Below are positions 48,651 to 61,209 of a stretch of 64,000 nt of DNA, one piece after another; positions within the stretch are counted from its first letter, which is position 1, and each line of letters starts with the position of its first letter. Under the pieces are notes generated by a model. It was given only the letters and a program-made list of their open reading frames with translations, was not told where the DNA came from and ran no database searches. The DNA is taken from the NCBI GenBank assembly GCA_023213395.1, contig CM041465.1, forward strand, positions 10,540,001 to 10,604,000. The letters are read 5' to 3'. The position numbers and the translations under genes are program-made. The DNA is from Cycas panzhihuaensis (taxonomy: Eukaryota > Cycadophyta).

Positions 48651-49670
48651 GAAAATGAGTAATACCTTGGCAAGAAGAAGGGAGATTAGATTGGATTACC
48701 AAAGAGATGGTGATGGCAACGTCGAGGTAGAGAAAGGGTAGCAATAGGGATACAACATCTCAGAAGGGCTAGATATACTAGTCATGAGGGGATAAGAGAT
48801 CCATGGAGGTAGGCTACTAGGCCTGAGGAAGGTTTTCCTAGTAGAAGGATAAGAAAAGACTAGTAAATGCACTATTTCGGTACCCCTAGGGTTCATAGAA
48901 GGGCCAATGAAGGCCTTGAAGGGAAGAGGAGCTCTCCCTAGGAGCCTTTAGGGCTCAAACAGATGGAAAAAATGGATCTAGGACATCGAAACGAGCCAGA
49001 GTATAAACATAGGCATGTTTAGGAGCAACATGAAAAATGAGATGGAAGGGCCTTTAGGGAGCTAGAGGGGTTCATCATAAATGCACAAAAAAGAGGTAAA
49101 AAGGGAGTTGTAGGAGCAGAATAGGAGTCAGACCCCGCAGGCAAAGAAGATAAGGACAAAAAATTGATCCTGAAGGCTATCATATCAAAGAAAATAAAGA
49201 TGGCGCCCAAGGAGGCTTCATGAATGAAAAAAGGGGAAAGGACAAAAATAGGTTTCATTTTTACAGGCCCCTTAAGAGATCTAGAGCCCTTCCTTCTAAG
49301 TAGTGAGGCTTTACCATTATATAAGAGCACAAACTGGGAGAACTGACTATTGGATTAGAGCAAGGAGATAGTTGTTAAGACTAGAATGATGAGATGGTTA
49401 TGATCAGACTAGATCTAGTGAGTGGATCACACCTTAGTCCTTCCATTTTATTATTTTAATTTAATGCCATTTTTTACAAGTTTTGGGTCGTGTAATAGCC
49501 ATGGGAACCCCCTAGGGCTCATTGGAGGCCGAGGGAGGGGGAGAAATATGACATTAGGTAGCCCTTGTTCTAATGGATCAAACTAGGCCCACTCTAAATA
49601 AAAAAATTTGGACTTTTAGGGATACTCTCCCCACGGCCCCACGATGTTTATCACGATGTTACAAAGTATG
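48651..49670. other. Tat-2 spacer with candidate antisense leader
   Basis: Collinear with Tat-1 11124-12089 (opposite strand). No protein family was recognised. The minus open frames at 48896-48696 and 49330-49019 have no counterpart in Tat-1. Confidence 0.45.
49318..49325 (+). promoter_or_regulatory. Putative antisense TATA box of Tat-2
   Basis: TATATAAG on the strand that encodes the PMD, about 95 bases upstream of the AGATCTAGTGAGTGG landmark shared with Tat-1. In Tat-1 the same box is about 180 bases upstream of that landmark. Activity is unproven. Confidence 0.4.
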
Positions 49671-49746
49671 TAGTAGGGCCTACTAAGAGTATAAAATTTC
49701 TTAATGGGTCCCACATTAATATCTGTAGTACTATAGATATTGATGT
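49671..49746. repeat. Tat-2 palindromes at the Tat-1 position
   Basis: 49671-49685 is TAGTAGGGCCTACTA, with seven paired bases each side of a central G. 49713-49746 is a 34-base palindrome centred on GTAC (left arm ACATTAATATCTGTAGT) with 15 of 17 pairs intact, the two mismatches again being T opposite G. The second is preceded by GGGTCCCAC, parallel to GGACCCGTG before the Tat-1 palindrome read in the same orientation. Confidence 0.85.
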
Positions 49747-49879
49747 AAGGTGGAGGCCACCTAGGGGAAAAAGAATAAAAATGGCTAGGCTGGATGGATT
49801 TTCCCCATTTGAGAGAGCTCCAACCATCTAGAGGGAGGGACGATATATGGTAGTGAGGCGCAAATAGGTTTCTGACTGA

Positions 49880-50650
49880 TGATTTGGTGTCTACAAGTTG
49901 TTCTTATGGTTGACAACCATGAGAATATAGGGATGGTAATGATGAGCTTTATAGAAATGATGACTAAATAGGAGAGGACCACTCTATGGCATTGTAGGCT
50001 ACTAAAGGTGATCATGACCGTATAGTATGCATCAGATCATCAATTATTAGTTAACATTATGTCTTATTGGGACATGAGGAGGCATGTGTTCCATCTCTTA
50101 CAGGTAGGGGATGTCACTATCACACCTAGGGATATTAAGAGGGGGTGATAGTTGGAGGTATGTTAACTTTACTGGGAACTCTACCCAACATCGATATTGC
50201 TCACAAGGAGGTAGCGAGATTCTCTACATGGAGGAATCGATGGGATCGATGAGGGGTATTAGTTTAGGCTATGGTACTTTCTAAAGTTCCTCAAGTGAGG
50301 AAACTCATCACATTAACTATTATATTCTAGATATCCCAAAATTAGAACTATAGAGAGACATTCCTAGAGGTTGGATGGTGATGATCAGGTAGTGCGAGGT
50401 TGGGGAGATATTTGAATGGGTAGATTTGATAGCAACTAACATAGTAACACAGTTGGACTAGATCAGAGTAGTTAGGAGAGGAGGCTTTTTATATTACACC
50501 ACCAGGAGGACCTTACCCCATATCATTTAGGGCCCTGATAGTTCACTGATGGCAGACCATGTTCAGGGGAACCAAGGACCAGGTACATATGAGGTGTTCC
50601 ATGGTAGCCACATCACTAGATCTCCTCACCATTATAGACTATACAATGGA
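49880..50650 (+). pseudogene. Antisense PMD protein of Tat-2
   Basis: Plus-strand fragments read DHQLLVNIMSYWDMRRHVFHL followed by QVGDVTITPRDIKR (about 50030-50150). Further on is EWVDLIATNIVTQLD (about 50420-50465). These align in order with Tat-1 RLLVDIVSYWDRRRYVFHLP, GDVTVTLRDIRW and DWVALIAVNLVAQLD. Stops and frameshifts make it inactive. It is antisense to the host element, as in Tat-1. Confidence 0.75.
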
Positions 50651-51639
50651 TTCATATTGAACAATCCACTAGAAGAGTGATGATGAGGGAGGAGATATAT
50701 GGGACAAGCCTAATGAGGGAGGTGATAAGGATGGTAGTGATGGCAAAGACAGACCAGGGCCATCTGGGCCAACAAGAGGCAAGGTAGGGCCGCTAGGACC
50801 TATAGTAGGAGAGGCAACTGTAGGTAGATTTTTGACAATAGTTGTGGCTATGGTAACAACGATAGAGGTAGAGATAGCTTCAAAAGACTGAGGGATCCTT
50901 GGAGAGGAGGGAGCAAAGTAAGGAGATGCCGTAACAGCCCATGAAGCAGGCAAGGAGGTGGTGCCAGGGGTCAAGGAGGTAGAGCTGGTGGCATAGGGAG
51001 CTGTAGTGGAGGAGGAGATCATCTAACTAGAGGAGCCAGTCATCTCAGGAGGTGAGACTCTCCCTTGACTCCAGCTTTCATTTGATCATTCACTGTTTCC
51101 GTAGATGATTATGCTTATATTTTGATGCTTTCATTTACACTCTTATATATGGGTGCACGGATACATGAGGGATTATGCACTTAGGTAGCTTTGGTTTGAT
51201 TACTATGTTATGGTTTTATTGTCTTATATGCATGTGCTTCCTTTCATACAATGCCACACTCATACTAGGCACACACACACATACACACCACATATATAGA
51301 TGATGGTTATGTATAAGGCTAAGGGAGAGCACCACACATGTTCCTTAGAGGGAGCATGATGGATAGATAAAGGAAGAACCAGTGAGGGGAACAGATACCC
51401 AAACAAAAGGGCCTAGGTTGGGAAGTGACTCCATGGTCATAAGCAAAGGAGGTTTGCTTACCCAACTAGGAAAAAAAATGAGAAGATCTCCTTCAATAAG
51501 GAGACAAAAAGATGTGATACTAGCAACAAAATCTAACGGATAGAAGGCCACTCTAAATGATAATTACACCCTTGGCTAGGAAGAGTAATGACAAGCCTAG
51601 AGTGTTAGTTTAGGATCATGTCAGAGTGAGAGAAAGGTG
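50651..51639. other. Tat-2 sequence after the PMD gene
   Basis: The plus strand at 50660-51020 is rich in GGAGG/GATG words and reads as gly/arg/asp-rich fragments, as expected for the acidic tail of the PMD gene. The Ser/Pro/Thr-rich frame on the minus strand (51022-50669) is probably its shadow. A CA tract lies at 51273-51293. No gene is recognised from 51060 to 51639. Confidence 0.45.
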
Positions 51640-54370
51640 TGACTGTTATACTCAGGAGCTAAAAGAGTCACATGTAGAATTTCTTTAGAAACTTTCTATT
51701 AACATCTTTCTTGAATTCAAGACCCTCCAAAGTTTCTATCTTATATCTGCCATTATCAAGGCTCTAGAGAATGACGAAAGGACCAACCCACTCAAGGTCA
51801 AACTTGGATAGGTGATCATGGAGGTACTCAAGTTTGAGGATGTGGTCCCCTGGGTTTAGAGGATGAGGACAAAGATGTTTGTCATATATTCTTCATGTAT
51901 TAAACTTGGAGGCAAGATTTTCTTAGTAAGCCATCAAGCGTTTCTCATCTAAGGCTTCAAGGTCAAGGAGGTGAGCCTAGCAACATGATTCCTTATCAAT
52001 AAGATCTCAAAGAGAAACTTATAAGGAATGGATTTCAACTTCCAAAGGGAGGATTGGTTTAGTCCCATACATGAGGAAGAATGGGGTTATATCTATAGCC
52101 ATACGAATAGAAGTGCGATAAGCCCACAAAGCAAAAGGGAGTTAGAGGTGTTAATCCCTTTGGGATTGAGTGACCATTTTCTTTAAGATATTAATAAGGA
52201 TTTTGTTAAAGGATTCTATCTAGCTATTGGCCTATAGGTAGTAAGGGGATGAGGTTTTGTGGGATATCCTAAACTTCCTACAAAGCTCATCCATCTCCTT
52301 ATTGTAAAAAGGAGTGCCATTATCCATGATCAGGATATCTGGGACTCTAAATTAACAAATAATATTCTTGTAGATAAAAGTTGTGATAGTCTTACCATTT
52401 GTAGATGATAACAGAACTACTTCAACCTATTTGGTAAAGTAATGTGTTGTGATTAAAATGAACGTATATTACAATGAGGAAGGTGGAGTTATAGCTCTGA
52501 TGAGGTCTAATCCCCATTAAGAAAAAGGCCATGTGGAAATGATGGGATGTAGGGCCTTGGAAGGTAAGTGGATGATGTTGGCATGCTCTTGGCACCTATG
52601 ACAATATAATGCATAGGCATGGGCATCCTTAAAGAGGGATGACCAGTAATATTCCATGTATAGGATCCTCCAGGTCATGGATTGGCCCTCAAAATGGCCT
52701 CTATAAATGTCATTATGGCATTCACGGAGGATTTACTTTGCTTTATCAGGGTTGACATAGTGAAGGAGGACCCCATCAAAAGATCTTTTATATAATACCT
52801 CTTCCAAAAGGAAATATTAACTAGTGATAGCCCTAACTCCTGACTTTACTTTATTGCTAGTATCGAGACAATATCACTGCTGAGTAAGATATTGTATAAT
52901 GTTTCCATACCATTCATTATTGGATAATGGATGGGCTGACGAGTCTTGGACAGTCAAGATAGGCTTATCAAGTAAGGAATAATTAACCATAAGGTTTGAA
53001 GCCTTAGGAATAGGGGCATTGGCTAGTTACTTAGCAACCACCTTTCCTTTCTTTGATTTTGTGTTAATGATTCTGAGGTCATACTTTTAAAGGAGGACAA
53101 CCCACTTACCTATCCTTCTAATCAAGTTAGACCGAATAAAAAGAAACCTCAAGGGATCAGATTGCATAATCATGTGAGTGTTATTACTAAGAAGGTAGTG
53201 TCTAAACTTCTTCATCACGTGGACCAAGGCTAGGCATTCCTTCTCAATTGGGGAATAGTTAAGCTCAGCTACAACTAATGTGCAACTGATGAAAGATATA
53301 GCATGCTCAATTCCTGAATCATATTCTTAGGCAAGCATAGATCCCAAGGACTCATTAGTGGCCAATGTGTAAAGGATGAAAGGATAATTGAAGAGAGGGA
53401 GGGCTAGGATTGGGGTGGAATCCAAGGCTTTTTTGAGCTCTTAGAATGCCTCTTAGGCCTTAGTAGACCAAACAAATGGGCCCCCCTTCTTCAATAGATT
53501 AGTCAGATGTTTAGTATTTATGGAAAAGTCTACTAAGAAATGCTTGAGGAAACCCAACCTACCTAAAAATGACTTGATCTAGTATTGTGTTTTAGGTGAG
53601 GGTATGTCTAGAATAGCCTTAACCTTGTCAGGGTTAATCTAAATCCTTTTTTAGAAATAAGGAAGCCTAGGAGCTTGCTAGTAGTTATGGAAAATACATA
53701 TTTAAGTGGGTTTATATTGACATGTTATTTGTGATATCATGTGAAGATGACACATAAATCCTTAGGGTGGTAGGCTCTCTTATGAGAGAGACCCATCATG
53801 TCATCTGTGAAGACCTCAAGGGTTTTGTTTATGAGGTTATGGAAGACAAATTACATTGCCCTTTGATAGGTGGTGCCTACATTCTTTAGCCTGAAGGGCA
53901 TAGCCTTATAGGCAAACATACCCCATAGAGTGGCAAAGTTCATTTTGTGGCAGTCTTTAAGAGATATTTGTATCTAGTTATATCTGGAGAAGCCATCCAT
54001 TAAGGACATGACTTCAAAACTAGCACTGCGATTGATGATTTGATCGATAAAGGGTACAGGAAAGTTATCTTTAGGGCATGCATTATTTATGTATTAAAGG
54101 TCAATACAAATCTAAATTATCCCATCTTTTTGAAAATGGGAATGATGTTAGAAACCTATTTGGTGTAATTAATGGAAGTGATTAGACCCACTTCTAGGAT
54201 CTTTTCAACCTCTATCTTAACTGCAATAGATAATTTGGGATAAAGAGGGCATTGCTTTTGTCACATAGAGTGAGTGCTCGAAATAGTTGTAAGGTTATAG
54301 GTGATGATGGAGGATCATGTAATGACGTCACAAAATTCCTAGAAAAGGAGTGTGTACTCCTCCATTTCTT
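51640..54370 (-). pseudogene. Tat-2 RT, RNase H and integrase
   Basis: On the minus strand the linker end EGDSMFKGATKDIILVPSKV...EYTLLF-TAG-EF parallels Tat-1, stop included (54339-54341). RT follows (FRLKNVGTTYQRAM near 53880, then VFTDDMM near 53790, where the first catalytic-box residues are changed). RNase H is in fragments. The integrase zinc finger reads ECHNDIYRGHFEGQ...CHRCQEH (about 52590-52730). The core starts near WPFS...GLDLI (52520). The C-terminus EYLHDHLSKFDLEWVGPFVI is near 51780-51840. It shows the layout Tat-1 had before its deletion. Stops are scattered throughout. Confidence 0.82.
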
Positions 54371-54669
54371 TGGGTGAACATTTCACTTCAACTTTTATGA
54401 CTTTACTAGGAACAAGGATGATGTCCTTGGTTGCCCCCTTGAACATGGAATCCCCTTCTTCAAAATAAAAAGGGGCTTGGTTAATGGGAGGAGATGAGAA
54501 AGAGCTAGGTTGGTTTGGGTCATCTAGGGGTGACCCAAGGGCTAGGATCTTTCGATAACTAAGTCTATGATGACTTGAGGGGGAGATTGGGCATGGTGCC
54601 CACTAGATGCTCTAGTAAGGCCTTATTATTCTCAAAGTAATCTATCCCATGGATAGTTTTACTTAGAGG

Positions 54670-54674
54670 GGATG
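54670..54674. repeat. Target-site duplication of the inserted gypsy (partner 61205-61209)
   Basis: ggatg on the left and agatg on the right, immediately outside the two LTRs. Joining the flanks restores the Tat-2 linker in line with Tat-1 7545-7630. Confidence 0.8.
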
Positions 54675-55631
54675 TGATCCCAAAGTAGAGTGTGATTGGT
54701 GAAGAAATTAATTACCAACCTTTCTCCTTAAGATCCTAGGGGGTTAGTGTAAAATTCCTAATAACATAAATATAAGAATGAGCCCATAAAAGGAAATTCT
54801 ACACCAAATCATTCATACTTTCCATTGCTCTAAGGTAAGAAGAGTAATACTTCTATTAAACTAGAAAAACCTCCATTTAATGGTGGAGAAAACAACTAGC
54901 AAATAATAGGCAAGTTATAAGGAATAAATGATACAATTATACCACAAGGGGCCTCCAACTTCCTAAGACTCCTTCAATGAAACTCTCACTCTCCACAATA
55001 GATGCTTGAAGTGCTGAATTACCTCCTATATGGTCTTTAAAACCCTCCAAGTGCTTCCTCAATGATGCTCCCAAGTCAAGTGTCTCTCACACATAAGAAC
55101 CAAGTCTCCAACATCATAGATGATCTCAAGAGGACTCAATTTATAGAAAGAAACCCAAAATGCATGTTTAACAAGTGGAAATCATGCAAGTACAACTGCT
55201 AACAATAAGAATGCATGTTGTCCAAATGGCATTCATGCAATTCTAAAATGTTGTGGCTTGGTACCTAGGGCGAGCAAACTCTAATTTGACTCAAATTTGG
55301 TACACATATAGAAACTCATGTCCCCTTTTACTTCCTTAAAATTTTAGCTCATTTGGATATCATTTGACCCCATTTTCATTGATTTAACAATAGTATGTAT
55401 TTGTTATTTTTTTGTTAGCTATGGGAGCTATTTTCTATAAAATAAGGCTTTCCATTTAATCAAATGATATTTTTTGAACCCTACATTTAACACACATGTA
55501 GTGGGATATGTCTTATTCCTTTCCATAAAATTTCATATTAGTTTGATACCATTTGGCCCTATTTCTTTCATTTGTGACAATGCCTAGCATTTTCTGCCTC
55601 CTATAGACATATGGTAGATCCTTCTAGATCA
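54675..55631 (-). repeat. 3' LTR of the nested gypsy
   Basis: 957 bases; plus-strand ends are TGATCCCAAAG and CTAGATCA. The complement of the polypurine tract is at 55632-55644. About 15 differences from the other LTR were counted in the first 160 bases. Confidence 0.9.
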
Positions 55632-55879
55632 TGGCTTCCCTTCCTTAGAAAACAACCAACTCCCATTTGGCTTAGAATTGAAGATGGGAGAAGTGTTATT
55701 CCGCTTGTTGCCTACTAAACCACTTGGCCTTACTAGGCAACTGTCTTGCTACTCCAATCCTAAAATATTCATGTTTCTTATATCTTGTTTTAATGGATTT
55801 TCTATCCAAGATATAATCCTCCTTGAGAAGCTCCTCACTTTCCAAATACAAGTCATCAACTAAAGGTAAAGTGAACTGG

Positions 55880-56835
55880 TCCTACTTCTCATCTAGTATG
55901 GATGGCCTAAAGAGTTTTAAATATTTAGAATTTACTACTGAATATATTTGTATATAAGGTGAAAGATCAAGTTGGAAAGCATTACGACCTATTTTTCTCA
56001 AAATCTTGAATGGTCCATACCTTATAAGTTTGAGTTTCTTGCCTTCTCCTTTCAACCTCTCCTTGCTCAAGTATAACCATACCAAATCTCCTTCTTGAAA
56101 AGTACACTCTTTCTTATGCTTGTTATGACTTTCCTTGTACCTTTACTAAGTCTTTAGAAGTTGATCATGTACTTCTTCATGGACTCTCTGGATCTTCTTC
56201 AAGTATCTTAAAGCCTTCTCATACCCCTCCTTCTCTTTGGTGGATCCTTCCTTAGCTTGCATAGAAAATTCTAAGTTGAATGGACTTTGAGGCAAGTATC
56301 CCAAATAAACTTCAAAAGGTGCTTTAGAGTGTGATGCATGCATTACCCTATTAAATGCAAATTATAGAAAAGCCAGTGATTTATCCCAAGTTTTTGGATG
56401 CTTGGAATTGTATCCCCTTAATAAATATACCAAAGTTCTATTCACTACTTCAGTTTGTCTATCTATTTGAGGATGAAAACTTGTACTCCTCTTTAATTTG
56501 GTATCCATCATCTCCCATAATGTCTTCCAAAATGATGAAAGGAATCATGTGTCTCGATTTGAAATGATGGAAGAAGGTAGGCCAAACTTGTTCCATACAT
56601 GCTCAAAGAACAACTCAACTGCCCTTGTTCCTATGATTATCTTCTTACAAGGTATTAAACATATCATTTTTTTGAACTTATCTATGACAACAAAGAGATA
56701 ATCATGTCCTTTTCTAGTCATGGGAAATCCCCCTAAGAAATCTATAGAGATACTTTCCCAAGTCCTAGTAGGAATAGGAAGTGGTATATACAATCCTAAT
56801 TTTCTAGATGAAGGCTTAGAAGTATTATACATTAT
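55880..56835 (-). pseudogene. Integrase of the nested gypsy
   Basis: 56832-56545 reads WESISIDFLGGFPMTRKGHDY then VVIDKFKKM...HVWNKFGLPSSIISNRDT, the catalytic core with its first two Asp residues. 56343-56146 contains MHASHSKAPFEVYLGYLP, and 56085-55882 contains LKLIRYGPFKILRKIGRNAF then YSVVN, the C-terminal DNA-binding part. Stops or shifts separate the three open segments. Confidence 0.88.
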
Positions 56836-57374
56836 ATATCATTTTGCATCTTTGACCATACAATATATCTTCTCAAGTTTGCTAAAGTCTTATCTATATA
56901 AAAGTGACCAACTACTTTAGAAGTATAGGGTTCTCTAAGCCACTTGATCTTATCTCCTTTTGATCGAGTATAGAGTTACTCCCCTTTGAAAAGTAGACCA
57001 TCCTTCCAAGCAAGTTGGGAAGGTCTTCCTTTCTCTAGGTTCTCCAATTCTTCCTTCAAGGCTTTATCTTCATGGTACAAGTCTTTGTACTCTTCATGAT
57101 GCATTGGCTCTACCTACAAACTTATAAGAGAACTACAAATAAAAGTAGTAGAAGAAGAAGTGGAACAAGGTGGTCTAGATAACATACTAGTAATTTTGTT
57201 AGTAGATCCCCTTTTAAACTTAATTATAATATTGAATTATTGTAAATAACTCATCCACTTCATGTGTCTTACTTTCTATAATTTATAGTAGGTTTTCAAA
57301 AATTAAAGAGGCTTATGATTAGTATAAACTACAACCTCTTTTCCAAGTAAGTATGACCTCTAATGCCTGCATGC

Positions 57375-58718
57375 TTAATGTAGTGTGAACATTTCCTGAT
57401 CATATGTTAGGTAGTTTTTCACTTGAGGGGTGAAGACTTTCGAATGGTAAGAAATAGGCTTCCCATCTTGAATAAGGATAGCTCCCATCGCATTTCCACT
57501 TGTATCAACTTCTACTTCAAAAGGCCTTTTCAAATTTGGCATTGCCAAATCTTGTGCTTCACAAATTTTCATCTTTAAAAGAAGGAAAGCTTCTTCCTCC
57601 TTGGAATCCCAAGTAAAATTTTTACTAACTTTTTTCAATCCATGTAGAGGTGCTATAACCTGTAAGAAATGAAGAATAAACTTTCTTAAGTATTGATAAG
57701 CTCCTAAAAAACTTCTTACCTCTATGGTGTTTATTGGCCTAGGCCATTTGAGGATGGCTTGAGTCTTGAGTGGATCGATGCTCAACTTTCCTCCTCCAAC
57801 CACAAAGCATAAGAAGACCAAGTTCTCCTTGCCAAATTCACACTTCTTGATATTAAGCTTCAAACGATGCTTATCCAACTTGAAAACTTCTTTTATGTGT
57901 TGCAAATATTCCTCCCATGTATTGCTAAAAATCAAAATGTCATCAAGATAGACAACAACAAAATTATCTAAGTAAGGCCTTAATACTTCATTCATTAACC
58001 TCATAAATGTTGTAGGAGCATTACATAATCTGAAAGGCATAACCATCCATTCAAAGAGCTCTTGATTTGTTTTAAAGGTTGTCTTCCATGTGTCCTACTC
58101 TTTGACCCTAACTTGATGATAACCACTTTTCAAATCCAACTTACTAAAATAATAAGCATGTTGAATTTAATTAAGCAAATCATCTATATGAGGCAAGGGG
58201 TAGCAATTTTTAATTGTGATTTTATTCAAAGCACAAAAGTCTACACACATTCTCCATCCTCCATCCTTCTTAGGCACCAAGACAATTGGTGACCCATAAG
58301 GTGAAAATGAAGGTATTATGACCCCTTGATCAAGAAACTCCTCAACTTGCCTCTTTATCTCATTATTCTCTACAATGGAGTACCTATACAAAGCAACATT
58401 AGGAAATGGTGCATCTTCTATAAGAGTGATTTTATGGTATATCTTTCTCTTTGGTGGTAACCCATCAACATGTTGAAATAGAATGCCATACCTTCTCTTC
58501 AACTCCTCAATTTTTTGCATTTGTCTAAGTGATATAAGAAGAGTGTAAGTAGAAGGGCCTCCTTCATCTCTTGGCTCTTCTTTGCTCCTTATCATTAAAA
58601 TGATAAATTTACCACATGTATTAATCATCGTTTTTGCTTGAGTGGATAAAATTAATGTCATCTTATCCAAGTGTTTCTTTGTAGCCTTTATGATGAAGCC
58701 CTTATTATCCTTCATCAA
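57375..58718 (-). pseudogene. RT and RNase H of the nested gypsy
   Basis: 58718-58167 carries the RT start ([46 protein letters not shown]). 58046-57375 carries MPFRLCNAPTTFMRLMNEVL, VVVYLDDILIFSN with both catalytic aspartates, then FLGAYQYLRKFI and an RNase H start (FEVEVDTSGNAMGAILIQDGKPI). About 120 bases with a stop separate the two. RNase H remnants continue to about 57100. Confidence 0.9.
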
Positions 58719-58901
58719 CTAATACTTTCTCTCCCTTCAATAGAAGAGCGCATCTCTATCCCACAAGTAGGGACTCCTATGTACAACATGGCATGCATCT
58801 AATGGTACCACATCACATATCACTTCATCAACAAAAACATTAGTGATGGAAATTTTATGTATACATTGCTTTGATATTTGCATTTCCACATCTTTATGGA
58901 T

Positions 58902-59171
58902 CTAACTAAGAGGATATAGGTGATGGTGAGGAGTAGTTACCAACCCAAGGCTCTTTACCAATTTTTTTAAGATCAAATTCTTTTGGCTCCCTAGATCTAT
59001 AATGGCACCAATAGTATTATTTCCTACTTGAACCTTCAAGTAAAATAATTCCTCCCTTGTATCATCATGTCCATAACTTGTAAGTAGAGTAACCTTCTCT
59101 TCTTCTCCTTCACTTTGAAGCTCCACCTTAGAAAGTAGTGCTTTCCCTTTTTCCTCTTTTCTTAATTTCAT
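58902..59171 (-). pseudogene. Protease of the nested gypsy
   Basis: An open 89-codon fragment with VQVGNNTIGAIIDLGSQKNLI, the aspartic protease active site (D-L-G-S in place of the more usual D-S/T-G). LVKSLGL and HHHLYPLS follow, as in related gypsy polyproteins. Confidence 0.82.
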
Positions 59172-59295
59172 ATCCTTGATATGCTTTGGCTTTAACTCTA
59201 GATGTAACTTCTAACATTGCTACAACATGATGATTAATATCGCAATGCTCATAATAGTTAGAACTTTTAAAAAAATTAGTTATTTTCTTCTTTCT

Positions 59296-60050
59296 TTATT
59301 GCCTTTTAGATGAGTGCAATTTAGGATTCTTTTCATACTTATTAGAAGTAAAAGCATAATCTTTAGATATGAATGTAGGTTTCTTACTTTTACTTTCTAT
59401 TGCAATAGCCATATTACTTGCTTCTCCAATGGATTGAACCTTAAAAAGCCTTAGTTCCTTCCTTATGTATTCATGTAATCCTCTAATGAATTTCATCAGA
59501 GTGTTATGTTCATCCATATTAATACCAAGTAACATTCCATTCTTGAAAAATAAAGAAGTATAATCTTTAACATATACACCTCTCCCTTGGCATAAATATT
59601 GCCAAGTGACCCATTGGTCTTCCTCATGCCCTATGGGGTAGTATTGCTTCTTTATTACTTTCTTAAAATCCATATAAGAAAAAGAAGATACATCATGAGT
59701 CTTCAAATATGCATTCCACCATGTCAATGCATGTTTGCAAAATTTGAGCCTAGAAAATGAAAATTTTTGAGCATTATTATAAACATAAACTGTGAAGTAG
59801 GTTTCAAGTTAATCCAACCAATGGTCTAACTTTTCAGTATTTACCTCTCCATCATAAGTTAGAATGTCTAACTTTGCCTCCACCTTAAAGGGTTGATGAG
59901 ATGAAGTACCCTTGCTTTCTTCAAATGAGTGCTTTAAGTTATCCTCCTCTTCCTCTTCATGGTTGTGGTCATCTATGGATCCTCCTTCAACTTCCTTCTC
60001 TTTACCTTTACCCTTGATTAGAGGTAGAAGTTGGGTCATCATTTATATTA
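59296..60050 (-). pseudogene. Gag of the nested gypsy
   Basis: 59727-59296 contains WWNAYLKTHDVSSFSYMDFKKVIKKQY, then FIRGLHEYIRKELRLF and IGEASNMAIAIE, the retrotransposon gag core. 60042-59809 encodes an acidic/lysine-rich stretch (EGGSIDDHNHEEEEEDNL) ending in AKLDILTYDGEVN, the PxFxG equivalent. A stop near 59805 separates them. A zinc knuckle may remain near 59220 but is not clear. Confidence 0.85.
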
Positions 60051-60227
60051 AAACTTCTATGTTCTTCTCAAGCTTCTCAAATCTGATTTCTCCATTCTCC
60101 ATTTTAGCCATAGAGCTTGGATTCTTTCTTGGTCTTCTTAGTGATTACAACATAAGAAAAGATTCTCCTTTCTCTTGGTAAACTTTCCTTGTTTGTACCA
60201 TTCAAGTCCCTACAACAAATATCATAT

Positions 60228-60239
60228 TCTCTGATACCA
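60228..60239 (-). other. Primer binding site of the nested gypsy
   Basis: Plus-strand TCTCTGATACCA is the complement of TGGTATCAGAGA, the usual initiator Met-tRNA primer site. It lies 6 bases from the 5' LTR. Confidence 0.88.
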
Positions 60240-60245
60240 AAAATA

Positions 60246-61204
60246 TGATCCTAAAGTAGAGCATGATTGGTGAAGAAATCGATTACCAACCTTTATTCTT
60301 AAGATCCTAGGGTGTTAGTGCAAAATTCCCAATAACATCAATACAAGAATGAGCACATAAAAGGAAATTCTACACTAAATCATTCATACTTGCCATTGCT
60401 CTAAGGTAAGAAGAGTAATACTTTTATTAAACTAGAAAAACCTACATTTAATGGTGGTGGATAAAACAACTAGCAAAGAATAGGCAAGTTATAAATAATA
60501 AATGATACAATTATACCATAAGGGGCCTCCAACATCCTAAGACTCCTTTAATAAAACTCTCAGTCTCCATAATGGATGCTTGAAGTGTTGAATTGCCTCC
60601 TCTATAGTCTTTAAAACCCTCCAAGTGCTTCCTCAATGATGCTCCCAATTCAAGTGTCTCTCACACATAAGAACCAAGTCTCCAACATTATAAATGAGCT
60701 CAAGAGGGCTAAATTTATAGAAAAAACCCAAAATACATGTTTGGCAGGTGGCAATCATATAAGTACAACCATTAACAACCAGAATACATGTTTTCCAAGT
60801 GGCATTTATGTAATTCTAAAAAGTTACAACTTCGTACCTAGGGCTAACAAACTCCAATTCAACTTAAATTTGGTACACATATAGGTACACATGTCCCCTT
60901 TTACTTCCTCAAAATTGTATCTCATTTGGATATCATTTGACTATATTTTCATTGATTTGACAATAGTATATATTTGTTATTTTTTTGTTGGTTGTGGGAG
61001 TTATTTTCTGCAAAACAAGGCTTTCCATTTAATCAAATGATATTTTTTGAACCCCACCTTTTCCACACATGTAGTGAGATGTGTCTTCTTCCTTTCCATA
61101 AAATTTCATATTAGTTTAACACCATTTGTCCCTATTTCTTTCATTTGTGACAATACCTAGCATTTTCTGCCTCTTGTTGACATATGGTAGATCCTCCTAG
61201 ATCA
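60246..61204 (-). repeat. 5' LTR of the nested gypsy
   Basis: 959 bases, TGATCCTAAAG to CTAGATCA on the plus strand, matching 54675-55631. Confidence 0.9.
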
Positions 61205-61209
61205 AGATG

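Larger units (their letters stand above)
54675..61204 (-). mobile_element. Complete Ty3/gypsy element nested in Tat-2
   Basis: 6530 bases with LTRs 60246-61204 (5') and 54675-55631 (3'), a Met-tRNA primer site, gag, protease, RT, RNase H and integrase in gypsy order on the minus strand, plus a 5-base target duplication. RT and integrase wording resembles chromoviruses of the Reina/CRM kind. No chromodomain was seen, and lineage is uncertain. Long open stretches remain, but frames are broken between domains. Confidence 0.9.
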